Source: Clostridia bacterium (lineage in GTDB: Bacteria; Bacillota; Clostridia; Christensenellales; UBA1242). Taken from it: a stretch of DNA of 21,264 nt. Position numbers and translations under genes: made by a program. How positions within the stretch are numbered: the stretch's first letter is position 1; every line of letters begins with the position of its first letter. The notes beneath the pieces are model-generated. The model was not told the DNA's origin. It saw only the letters and a list, made by a program, of their open reading frames with translations, and did not search any database. Shown here piece after piece: positions 15,534-21,264 of this stretch. Where the stretch lies: the NCBI GenBank assembly GCA_017650795.1, contig JAGCEE010000099.1:1-21264 (forward strand), in the 5' to 3' direction.

Positions 15534-15941
15534 ATGAACAAGGTATATTTAATTGGTAATTTAACAAGAGACCCAGAACTTGCAAGCACTACTTCTGGCG
15601 TGTCTGTATGTAGATTTTCTATTGCAGTATCTAGAAGATATTCAAATGCCGATGGCGAAAGAGAAACAGACTTTTTTAACATTGTTGTTTGGAGAGGTCA
15701 AGGCGAAAATTGCCATAAATATTTAAAGAAAGGTAGCAAATGTGCCATAATTGGTACACTTCAAAATAGAAGCTACGATGCAAATGACGGAACAAAAAGA
15801 ACCGTCACCGAAATCATTGCTGACGAAGTTGAATTTTTAAGCACAAAAGCTTCTGGCGATGCAGATGCACCTAATGAAAGAGTAGAAAAGAAAGAAGTTG
15901 CAGAACTTGAACCTATCGATGATGATAGTTTACCATTTTAA
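15534..15941 (+). CDS. ssb: Single-stranded DNA-binding protein
   Basis: A 135-residue SSB with an N-terminal OB fold (MNKVYLIGNLTRDPEL, SIAVSRRY, TDFFNIVVWRGQGENCHKYLKKG, EIIADEVEFL), a short linker and the acidic protein-docking tail ending DDDSLPF. It is shorter than E. coli SSB because the linker is short (about 25 residues). It coats single-stranded DNA during replication and repair. The RBS is AGGAGA. It lies between rpsF and rpsR, 21 bases after the former and 16 before the latter. Confidence 0.97.
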   Translation: MNKVYLIGNLTRDPELASTTSGVSVCRFSIAVSRRYSNADGERETDFFNIVVWRGQGENCHKYLKKGSKCAIIGTLQNRSYDANDGTKRTVTEIIADEVEFLSTKASGDADAPNERVEKKEVAELEPIDDDSLPF

Positions 15942-15957
15942 TTAAAAGGAGAATAAC

Positions 15958-16260
15958 ATGACTGAAGTAGCAGAAACCGTAGCAACAGAGGTTGCAAAGG
16001 AAGAAGAAAAGGTTGAAAAAGAAGAAAGAGTTAAAAAATTTCGTAAACAAGCACCAAAAAAGAAAGTTTGTGCATTTTGTTTAGACAAATCTAATACTAT
16101 AGATTATAAAGATGTAAATAAATTAAGAAGATATATAACCGAAAACGGCAAAATTCTTCCAAGAAGACAAACTGGTGTTTGCTCTATTCACCAAAGAGAA
16201 CTTGCAGAAGCTATTAAGCGTGCAAGAATTATGGCTCTTTTACCATTTAAAGGTGAATAA
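15958..16260 (+). CDS. rpsR: 30S ribosomal protein S18 with acidic N-terminal extension
   Basis: A 100-residue S18; typical bacterial S18 is about 75-80. The core starts near residue 37 with KVCAFCLDKSNTIDYKDVNK and continues RYITENGKILPRRQTGVCSIHQRELAEAIKRARIMALLPF, with a CxxC and further Cys/His that suggest zinc binding. The first 25-30 residues are Glu-, Lys- and Val-rich (EVAKEEEKVEKEERVKK) and not part of the usual protein. AAAAGGAG precedes the ATG, and no later ATG exists before the core, so the extension is likely translated. It ends the rpsF-ssb-rpsR operon at a terminator. Confidence 0.96.
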   Translation: MTEVAETVATEVAKEEEKVEKEERVKKFRKQAPKKKVCAFCLDKSNTIDYKDVNKLRRYITENGKILPRRQTGVCSIHQRELAEAIKRARIMALLPFKGE

Positions 16261-16275
16261 TAATTATTAAATATT

Positions 16276-16307
16276 AAAAAAGACCAATTATGTGGTCTTT
16301 TTTTTTT
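16276..16307. terminator. Bidirectional terminator between rpsR and the zinc-ribbon gene
   Basis: AAAAAAGACCA (16276-16286) pairs with TGGTCTTTTTT (16293-16303) around a 6-base loop, with ten T on the plus strand (16298-16307) and six on the minus strand. It serves the convergent rpsR and zinc-ribbon operons. Confidence 0.88.
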
Positions 16308-16363
16308 GACTATTTATAAAAAGCATATACCTGTTTAATTTAAAACATTTAAATACAAACAAA

Positions 16364-16612
16364 TTATTTTTTCCATCTTTTTAAAGTTGGGAATATTTTT
16401 GTGCAATATTCTTTCATTTGTTCGTTGGTCATCCCTGCCTGCTCTCCAAACTGTGAACACATATCAATAAATTCCTCCACGCCAACATCATAAATAAATT
16501 TTCCATTAGTATAACAATACTTGCAGTAGTCTTGATTTATGCTTCCATCCTTATTTGTGCCAAGCAGGTTATCGTCTGTAATTGGCATGGCACAACTTTG
16601 ACATATTTTCAT
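16364..16612 (-). CDS. Small putative zinc-ribbon protein
   Basis: An 82-residue protein whose N-terminal half is a four-cysteine zinc ribbon: Cys4-x2-Cys7 (CQSCAMPI) and Cys30-x2-Cys33 (DYCKYCYTNGKFIYD). This matches the putative zinc-ribbon family common in Clostridia and Bacteroidetes (the PF12674 type, from memory). The C-terminal half is a short helical tail (FIDMCSQFGEQAGMTNEQMK). Function unknown. It begins 21 bases after the recF stop with RBS AAGGGAG, so it is the last gene of the cluster that starts at 19413. Confidence 0.85.
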   Translation of the reverse strand: MKICQSCAMPITDDNLLGTNKDGSINQDYCKYCYTNGKFIYDVGVEEFIDMCSQFGEQAGMTNEQMKEYCTKIFPTLKRWKK

Positions 16613-16633
16613 ATTTTTCTCCCTTATATGGTT

Positions 16634-17713
16634 TTAATCTTTTATAATTTTTGCATTGCCCTCACAAATATTTATTCTATGGCAAGGCACATCAAACTTA
16701 AATTCCGTGCAAGTTAAAAAAGTTTGTGCCTTTGAGCAAAATTTTAATAATTTTAGTTTTCTTGTATTATCCAATTCACTTAAAACATCGTCAAGAAGAA
16801 GTATTGGTACCGCTTTTGTATCTTGTTTTATTATTTCTAATTCTGCAAGCTTCATGCTAAGAGCAACCGTCCTTTGTTGCCCTTGGCTTCCAAATGTTCT
16901 AACGTCTACTCCGTTTACCGTCACTTTTATATCATCTTTATGGACACCATAAGTGGTAAAGCCCATTTTTATATCTTTATCTTCACTCTGGCTAAGCGCT
17001 TTTAAAATATCCTGCTCGGAGTTTTCTATAATTCCGGAGTATTCCAAATTTATTTCTTCTTGCCCACTTGTTATATAATTATGTGCAAGCTTTGCATATG
17101 GGTTGAGTTTTTCCAAAAAACTTTGTCTGTATTTTTTTATTTTTAAGCAAATGCTAGCAATTTGAATATTATAAACCGAAAGCATTTGTTTTAAAGAGTT
17201 TACATCTGTGATGGTTTTTAAGCATTTATTTCTGCTTTGTAGAATTTTGTTGTATTTGGATATTGAATAAAAGTAATCTTTATAAACCTGGGAAAGCGAA
17301 ACATCCATAAATCTTCGCCTATCTTCTGGACTATCTTTTATTAGTTTAAGTTCATCAGGAGAAAAGAAAACCGCATTTAGTTCACCAAAAAGTTCACCTA
17401 TTTTTAAAATTGGAATGCCATCTATTTTTATGGTTTTTTTGTTGCTCTTAGAAAAAATTATCTCTATTATTTTATTTCCTATTTCTTTGTTTATTGTAAG
17501 TTTTATTTTAGCTATATCGCCATTCCACTTAATAACTTCTTTTTCTCTTGATGCCCTAAAACTCTTGCCCACAGCACAATAATATATTGCTTCTAATAAA
17601 TTAGTTTTTCCTTGTGCATTTTTGCCTTCAATAATATTTAAACCATCATCAAACTCTATTACTGTCGAATCGTAATTCCTATATCCAAAAAGCTCTATTT
17701 TTTTTATCTTCAT
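16634..17713 (-). CDS. recF: DNA replication and repair protein RecF
   Basis: A 359-residue SMC-like ATPase that with RecO and RecR loads RecA at gaps. The N-terminus MKIKKIELFGYRNYDSTVIE precedes Walker A GKNAQGKT (residues 30-37). Later come SPEDRRRFMDVSLSQ, the signature GSQGQQRTVALSMKLAE, and Walker B/D-loop ILLLDDVLSELD. The frame opens with GTG at 17722, but that overlaps the lepB stop; ATG 17713 has GGTGGTGA just upstream and starts two bases after the stop, so I use it. RecF usually lies by dnaA-dnaN; here it follows lepB and precedes a zinc-ribbon gene. Confidence 0.96.
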   Translation of the reverse strand: MKIKKIELFGYRNYDSTVIEFDDGLNIIEGKNAQGKTNLLEAIYYCAVGKSFRASREKEVIKWNGDIAKIKLTINKEIGNKIIEIIFSKSNKKTIKIDGIPILKIGELFGELNAVFFSPDELKLIKDSPEDRRRFMDVSLSQVYKDYFYSISKYNKILQSRNKCLKTITDVNSLKQMLSVYNIQIASICLKIKKYRQSFLEKLNPYAKLAHNYITSGQEEINLEYSGIIENSEQDILKALSQSEDKDIKMGFTTYGVHKDDIKVTVNGVDVRTFGSQGQQRTVALSMKLAELEIIKQDTKAVPILLLDDVLSELDNTRKLKLLKFCSKAQTFLTCTEFKFDVPCHRINICEGNAKIIKD

Positions 17714-17715
17714 GC

Positions 17716-18360
17716 TCACCACCCAAAGAATTGTTTGAGCACTTGACCATATGCATTGGTATTGCCATAAATAATATAATCTACCTTTCCGACAACGTCC
17801 TCTTTTTTTATTGGGCCATATGCCGAACAGTCGGAAGAATTTGCTCGGTTGTCACCAAGATAAAATACTTCATCTTCTGCCAAAACCAAAAAGTCACCCT
17901 CTGTGTTATAAATATTGCTAGCAATTAATGTTTTAAATTTGTTGTTTAGTTTTTGATTTATTGAAAGGTCTTTAATATATTCTTCTTCTAAAACCTTCTC
18001 TTCACTTTCGCCAGCCATTATTAAAACAATCCTATAATATCCGTTTATAAATCTTACCGTTATCTTATCCCCACCAATGGCAATAAGTCTTTTAATTACA
18101 TATTTTTCATTACCATTACCATCTGTTTGGTTTTTATCTATAACAATAATGTCACCCCTAGTATATGACTTTATTTTGCTTACCATAACCGCATCAATAC
18201 ATTCTGTTGGCGAAATGACACCATCATTTAATGTTGGCGACATAGAGGGACCGAGCACATTATAATAGATATGAGTAAGGTTAAAAAAGATTATTACCGC
18301 ACAAATAACAACTGCAATAATACTAAAAACAAAACCAATCCTTTTAAAAACTTTTTTCAT
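17716..18360 (-). CDS. lepB: Signal peptidase I
   Basis: A 214-residue type I signal peptidase that cleaves signal peptides outside the membrane. One N-terminal membrane helix (about residues 8-28) is followed by box B GPSMSPTL with catalytic Ser39, box D YVIKRLIAIGGD with catalytic Lys90, and box E YLGDNRANSSDCSAYG. The size and single anchor fit the Gram-positive SipS-like form. ATG overlaps the queH stop by four bases and its own stop is two bases before recF, so the three genes are tightly coupled. Confidence 0.95.
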   Translation of the reverse strand: MKKVFKRIGFVFSIIAVVICAVIIFFNLTHIYYNVLGPSMSPTLNDGVISPTECIDAVMVSKIKSYTRGDIIVIDKNQTDGNGNEKYVIKRLIAIGGDKITVRFINGYYRIVLIMAGESEEKVLEEEYIKDLSINQKLNNKFKTLIASNIYNTEGDFLVLAEDEVFYLGDNRANSSDCSAYGPIKKEDVVGKVDYIIYGNTNAYGQVLKQFFGW

Positions 18361-18971
18361 ATTCTTTTTTTCTTTTCTTCTAAACTAAAAATACAGCCGC
18401 AATAATCCTGTCTATATAAATTATATTTTTTTGCGAGTTTAATTGAATTTAAATATCCATCTTCCTTTTTAAAATCAGCAAATAAATAATTTATTTTATA
18501 TTTTTCTTGCAAGTTTTTTCCAATTAAATTTATATTTTCTGAATTTTTGTGAGGGCTTACCGTAAGTGTTGTGCCAAAATATTCATATCCATTATTTTGT
18601 GCAATTTGTGCAACTTTATTTAATCTTAAATAAAAGCATTTATTGCATCTTGCTCCGCCCTCTTTTTCGTCTTCTAGCCCTTTTATTTCTTTAAAAAAAT
18701 CATCTTGATTGTAATCGCAATCCATAAAATTTATGTTTAGTTCTTTAAGTAGCCTAATTTGTTCTTCTTTTCTATGGACATATTCTTCTTTTGGGTAAAT
18801 GTTTGGATTATAATAAATGACTGTTATATCAAAATAGTTTTTAATTCTATCCAAAACGGAACTAGAACATGGACCACAGCAAGAATGTAAAAGTAAACGT
18901 GGCTTAGTGTTTAAAAAGTTTATTATTTCTTTCATTTTGGCATTATAATCTATTTTATTCATACTAAACAT
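18357..18971 (-). CDS. queH: Epoxyqueuosine reductase QueH
   Basis: QueH (formerly DUF208) reduces epoxyqueuosine to queuosine in tRNA, the last step of queuosine synthesis, replacing QueG. The 204-residue protein has the family hallmarks: LLLHSCCGPCSS (Cys31, Cys32, Cys35), YYNPNIYPKEEY, GGARCNKCFYLRL, YFGTTLTVSPHKN and a C-terminal RQDYCGCIFS. These cysteines are the proposed iron-sulfur and metal ligands. It overlaps the preceding gene by eight bases and lepB by four. ATG 18962 (three codons in) is an alternative start; neither has a strong RBS, consistent with translational coupling. Confidence 0.94.
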   Translation of the reverse strand: MFSMNKIDYNAKMKEIINFLNTKPRLLLHSCCGPCSSSVLDRIKNYFDITVIYYNPNIYPKEEYVHRKEEQIRLLKELNINFMDCDYNQDDFFKEIKGLEDEKEGGARCNKCFYLRLNKVAQIAQNNGYEYFGTTLTVSPHKNSENINLIGKNLQEKYKINYLFADFKKEDGYLNSIKLAKKYNLYRQDYCGCIFSLEEKKKRI

Positions 18972-19413
18972 TTTTTATAAGTTCCAAAATACCGTCATAT
19001 ATTTTGGAGTTTATAAAATCAAACTCCTTTGATGGAAAACTTGCACTTAATATATTTAAACCATAATTTTTATTATTCTTATTAAAAAAAATACTGGCCG
19101 AAAATATTTTATCGCCTGCAAGGCTTTGTACAAGTGTAAGAGTAAAATCTGCGCCATCGGTCTTGTTTTTAAAGAGCCATTTTGGTTCTATCCCCATGTT
19201 TTTTTGCATTTCTTTATCTGCCACCAATCCATAATATTCAACCACAACATCACGCATAAAATTAGGGTCATCATCACACTCTATAAGTTCTATAAAATTA
19301 TTCTCAAAAGTGTATGCAGACAATACAATTAAATTTGCATTTTCGCCTATACCGTATTTTGAGTAATCCTGTGGTTGTATTTTTAACCAATCTTTTGGCA
19401 CAAAATCTTTCAT
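18964..19413 (-). CDS. Hypothetical protein, unrecognised
   Basis: A 149-residue soluble protein that I do not recognise. No signal peptide, membrane helix or catalytic motif is visible. It is acidic to neutral and reads as mixed alpha/beta (NANLIVLSAYTFENNFIELI, DFTLTLVQSL, KIFSASIFFN, YGLNILSASF), the pattern of a single small domain. It has a clear RBS (AGGAGA), its own promoter just upstream, and overlaps queH, so it is the first gene of the cluster that includes queH, lepB, recF and the zinc-ribbon gene. The neighbours have mixed functions and do not suggest a role. Confidence 0.72.
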   Translation of the reverse strand: MKDFVPKDWLKIQPQDYSKYGIGENANLIVLSAYTFENNFIELIECDDDPNFMRDVVVEYYGLVADKEMQKNMGIEPKWLFKNKTDGADFTLTLVQSLAGDKIFSASIFFNKNNKNYGLNILSASFPSKEFDFINSKIYDGILELIKNV

Positions 19414-19431
19414 GCTTTCTCCTACTATTAC

Positions 19432-19460
19432 ATTTTAATACAAAACAAAATAAAGTACAA
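19432..19460 (-). promoter_or_regulatory. Promoter of the queH-lepB-recF cluster
   Basis: On the minus strand TTGTAC (19455-19460), a 17-base spacer and TAAAAT (19432-19437). The -10 box lies 18 bases from the ATG at 19413, leaving a leader of about 12 bases that begins close to AGGAGA. Confidence 0.65.
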
Positions 19461-19501
19461 CAAAAATTAAAAAATGCTAATAAGCATACATATTATTAAA
19501 C

Positions 19502-19534
19502 AATTAAAAATGCTCGGTTTTTTATAACCAAGCA
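19502..19534 (-). terminator. Intrinsic terminator after the Sel1-like gene
   Basis: On the minus strand TGCTTGGTT pairs with AACCGAGCA (19526-19534 with 19511-19519, one U-G pair) around a 6-base loop, followed by TTTTTAATT. It lies about 50 bases after the stop of the gene at 19584. Confidence 0.8.
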
Positions 19535-19583
19535 CTAAAAAATATTCTGATTAAAAGAAAAGATTATTATTAAATGTTTTAAA

Positions 19584-20147
19584 TTATTTTCTTCTTAAAT
19601 ACTCTATAACTGTTTCAACCGCTTTATCTATTGCCCTATCGTATTGCCTCATAATTATAGAACTAAATGGAAGTGGAATGGGTTTTGCCTTGGCAAGTTC
19701 TAACGCATCAATTTTTAAATAATCTATTACGGCATCACAAATAAGTTTGCCAAGAACATATTGGTAATTATACTCATCAATATTGTGTTTATAGGCAATC
19801 TGTCCAAAATCTTCAAGTGCAATAATTCTATCAAATGCATAACTAAAATGAAGTTTTAATCTATCGAGCGAAAATTTATTTCCATTTGCTCCTGCCATTA
19901 TCAACCATCTAGTAGACAAATCAATGTTTTCTGGCACAACTTGATTTCCATTTCTAAACCATTCGGCAAGAATATCTTCTGCGATAGGGTCTCCACCCGC
20001 AGCATCGGCACAAAGTTGTTCGTATTCTTCCTCTAAAATTTTTGCAGCGGCAATAGAGCCCTTTTTGTCTATTTTGGCATAAATCCTTTCTCTTCTGGCA
20101 GAAATAGCTGTTTTAAATTGACTACTGCTCATACTTTCATAATTCAT
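19584..20147 (-). CDS. Hypothetical protein with Sel1-like helical repeat region
   Basis: A 187-residue soluble, all-helical protein. Its middle (ADAAGGDPIAEDILAEWFRN, then TRWLIMAGANGNKFSLDRL) has the Gly/Ala spacing of one or two degenerate Sel1-like repeats, which usually mediate protein contacts. The first 45 residues are charged and possibly coiled (SARRERIYAKID, AAKILEEEYEQL). No catalytic residues are evident. It stands alone with its own promoter, an AGAGGT RBS and a terminator. ATG 20147 is preferred to Met6 because of that RBS. Function unknown. Confidence 0.72.
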   Translation of the reverse strand: MNYESMSSSQFKTAISARRERIYAKIDKKGSIAAAKILEEEYEQLCADAAGGDPIAEDILAEWFRNGNQVVPENIDLSTRWLIMAGANGNKFSLDRLKLHFSYAFDRIIALEDFGQIAYKHNIDEYNYQYVLGKLICDAVIDYLKIDALELAKAKPIPLPFSSIIMRQYDRAIDKAVETVIEYLRRK

Positions 20148-20165
20148 ATTTTACCTCTTTGCTTT

Positions 20166-20193
20166 AGTATACAAAAATTAGCCGTATTTTCAA
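20166..20193 (-). promoter_or_regulatory. Promoter of the Sel1-like gene
   Basis: On the minus strand TTGAAA (20188-20193), a 16-base spacer and TATACT (20166-20171). The -10 box is 18 bases from the ATG, so the leader is about 12 bases and starts near the RBS. Confidence 0.6.
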
Positions 20194-20239
20194 AATGATT
20201 TTTATATTATGTTTTAATTAGAATTTGCATTATTGATGT

Positions 20240-20971
20240 TTATACTACATCGCCTATACTTTTTGCCATTTTCTTTCTTGTGCTTTTTGGTTTGTTTTGT
20301 TTTTCGTACTCCTTTTTTAGTGTTAAATAAACATTTGTAAGTCCAAGTTCAAAATACGGGATTATTAGCACAAACATTATAAACAAAAACACCAATCCCA
20401 TTGCAATAATTGGAACCCAAGCAGAAGTTTTAAAATAATACATAAACACAGTGCCTATTGAAGCTAACAATACCAAACAAATTACACTAACCAAAATATA
20501 GCAAAGGTACACAATTAATATTTGTCCTCTATAACCCTTTACTAAATTTTTGGATTTTATCATCGCACCCAAAGCATCTATTTTATTATCTTCTGCCATT
20601 ATAAAAGATGCCATAGAGAAATTTAATGCAGTTATAATGCCCGGCACAATAAAAACAATAGTCCAAAGTGCAGTAAGAAGCATTGTTGCAGCCTTTAAGC
20701 AAAATGCCTTTATTGCAAGTTTCCATTTAGAAAAAATACTTTCTATTGGCAAGTATTTATTGGTTGCAATTCCTATAAAATAACTTTTTGCACCAATACA
20801 TAAAAATCCATAGGCAAAGGCACTTAGGGCAAAGCCCATTATTGGAAAGAGTAAAAGCAACAAAAGTGATCCCAAAACCAAAAAAACTGCGAGTATACAC
20901 TCAAATCCCCTCTCATCAAATTGCTTTGATGTGTTGTTAAAATAAATGTCGTAGTCCAATCCTTTCATCAT
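20240..20971 (-). CDS. DUF975-like integral membrane protein
   Basis: A 243-residue polytopic protein with about five or six hydrophobic segments. Its centre, LWTIVFIVPGIITALNFSMA followed by AEDNKIDALGAMIKSKNLVKGYRGQ, matches the conserved loop I know from DUF975 proteins (hydrophobic helix, VPGII, then a charged segment with repeated Ala/Ser and a Lys-Gly pair before the next helix). The C-terminus is basic and cytoplasmic. The function of the family is unknown. The frame opens upstream at 21007, but that region is the hairpin after rplS; ATG 20971 (with a second ATG at 20968) has AGAGGTG seven bases before it. Confidence 0.8.
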   Translation of the reverse strand: MMKGLDYDIYFNNTSKQFDERGFECILAVFLVLGSLLLLLLFPIMGFALSAFAYGFLCIGAKSYFIGIATNKYLPIESIFSKWKLAIKAFCLKAATMLLTALWTIVFIVPGIITALNFSMASFIMAEDNKIDALGAMIKSKNLVKGYRGQILIVYLCYILVSVICLVLLASIGTVFMYYFKTSAWVPIIAMGLVFLFIMFVLIIPYFELGLTNVYLTLKKEYEKQNKPKSTRKKMAKSIGDVV

Positions 20972-20973
20972 AA

Positions 20974-21002
20974 AAAAACACCTCTTTGTTAGAGGTATTT
21001 TT
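20974..21002 (-). terminator. Hairpin after rplS that contains the next gene's RBS
   Basis: On the minus strand AAAAATACCTCT pairs with AGAGGTGTTTTT (12 bp with one U-G pair; arms 20991-21002 and 20974-20985) around a 5-base loop, then TT and the ATG of the DUF975 gene. It resembles the rplS terminator, but its 3' arm is also the Shine-Dalgarno sequence of the next gene. Confidence 0.65.
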
Positions 21003-21006
21003 AACA

Positions 21007-21035
21007 TTTTTAATAATAATTATTCTACTTTGCAA
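21007..21035 (-). promoter_or_regulatory. Possible promoter of the DUF975 gene
   Basis: On the minus strand TTGCAA (21030-21035), a 17-base spacer and TAAAAA (21007-21012), between the rplS stop and the hairpin. A message from here would start at or just inside the 5' arm of the hairpin. Confidence 0.45.
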
Positions 21036-21039
21036 TAAA

Positions 21040-21264
21040 TTACTTATTGTCTGCAGATTTAATTTTTGCTGCCTTACCCGTAAGGTCTCTTACATAGTAA
21101 AGTTTTGCTCTTCTTGGTTTACCAGCTCTGGTCACTTCTACATGGTCGATAAGTGGAGAATGAACAGGGAATGTTCTTTCTACACCAACACCGTTAGAAA
21201 TTCTTCTAACTGTAAAGGTTTCTCTTATGCTACCATTTTTTCTGGCAATAACAACGCCTTCAAA
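21040..21264 (-). CDS. rplS: 50S ribosomal protein L19, 5' end outside the window
   Basis: The last 74 residues and stop of L19, a protein at the 30S-50S interface. The fragment starts FEGVVIARKNGSIRETFTVR, then RRISNGVGVERTFPVHSPLI, and ends with KPRRAKLYYVRDLTGKAAKI plus a short tail. L19 is about 115 residues, so about 40 N-terminal residues lie beyond the right edge. rplS often ends a rpsP-rimM-trmD-rplS operon, which would lie outside this window. A hairpin follows 37 bases after the stop. Confidence 0.96.
   Translation of the reverse strand, partial: FEGVVIARKNGSIRETFTVRRISNGVGVERTFPVHSPLIDHVEVTRAGKPRRAKLYYVRDLTGKAAKIKSADNK

Noticed and set aside
1..21264. CRISPR arrays, insertion sequences, attachment sites or a toxin-antitoxin or defence island
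   Set aside because: No regularly spaced repeats, transposase, integrase or terminal repeats were seen; the gene content is core chromosome plus a few unknowns.

Overview
The window is a low-G+C chromosomal segment (about one third G+C by eye) from a Gram-positive bacterium, most likely an uncultured Clostridia-like Bacillota. The evidence is strong AGGAGG-type ribosome binding sites, TTGACA/TAAAAT promoters, U-tracted hairpin terminators, and the gene set rpmG-secE-nusG-rplK-rplA, rpsF-ssb-rpsR, a VanW/YoaR-type protein, YitT, QueH and a DUF975 protein. I cannot place it below class from sequence alone. No rRNA, tRNA, CRISPR, insertion sequence or prophage was found. This is ordinary core chromosome with some unrecognised accessory genes, and no intergenic gap reaches 300 bases.

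Layout, left to right. 1-1852 (minus): a lipoprotein running off the left edge and the membrane-anchored protein gene before it, both of unknown function, transcribed from one promoter. 1988-5205 (minus): prfB (RF2, with its programmed +1 frameshift), tsaD and yitT, ending in a terminator. 5371-7319 (minus): a two-gene operon of a putative HExxH zinc metallopeptidase and a HAD phosphatase. 7496-9930 (minus): the operon rpmG-secE-nusG-rplK-rplA, with a consensus promoter, a terminator straight after rplA, and two leader structures that resemble the 23S rRNA L1 stalk, one before rplK and one before rplA. 10118-11779 (minus): glnS, divergent from mnmE (11999-13330, plus). 13489-15003 (minus): VanW-family protein, convergent with mnmE across a bidirectional terminator and divergent from rpsF-ssb-rpsR (15231-16260, plus). 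16364-19413 (minus): a compact cluster, unknown gene - queH - lepB - recF - zinc-ribbon gene. 19584-20147 (minus): a Sel1-like protein. 20240-20971 (minus): a DUF975 membrane protein. 21040-21264 (minus): the 3' end of rplS, running off the right edge.

Most genes serve translation and RNA modification (RF2, TsaD, GlnRS, MnmE, QueH, L1, L11, L33, S6, S18, L19), protein export and transcription (SecE, LepB, NusG) or DNA maintenance (SSB, RecF). I found no clear new defence or mobile system. The most informative observations are regulatory: the paired L1-stalk mimics, a probably leaderless mnmE mRNA, promoters placed almost directly against ribosome binding sites, and a hairpin after rplS that contains the ribosome binding site of the next gene. 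Several coding starts were moved inward from the longest open frame (nusG, glnS, mnmE, rpsF, recF, the DUF975 gene). prfB, rpmG and the two edge genes were read directly from the sequence.
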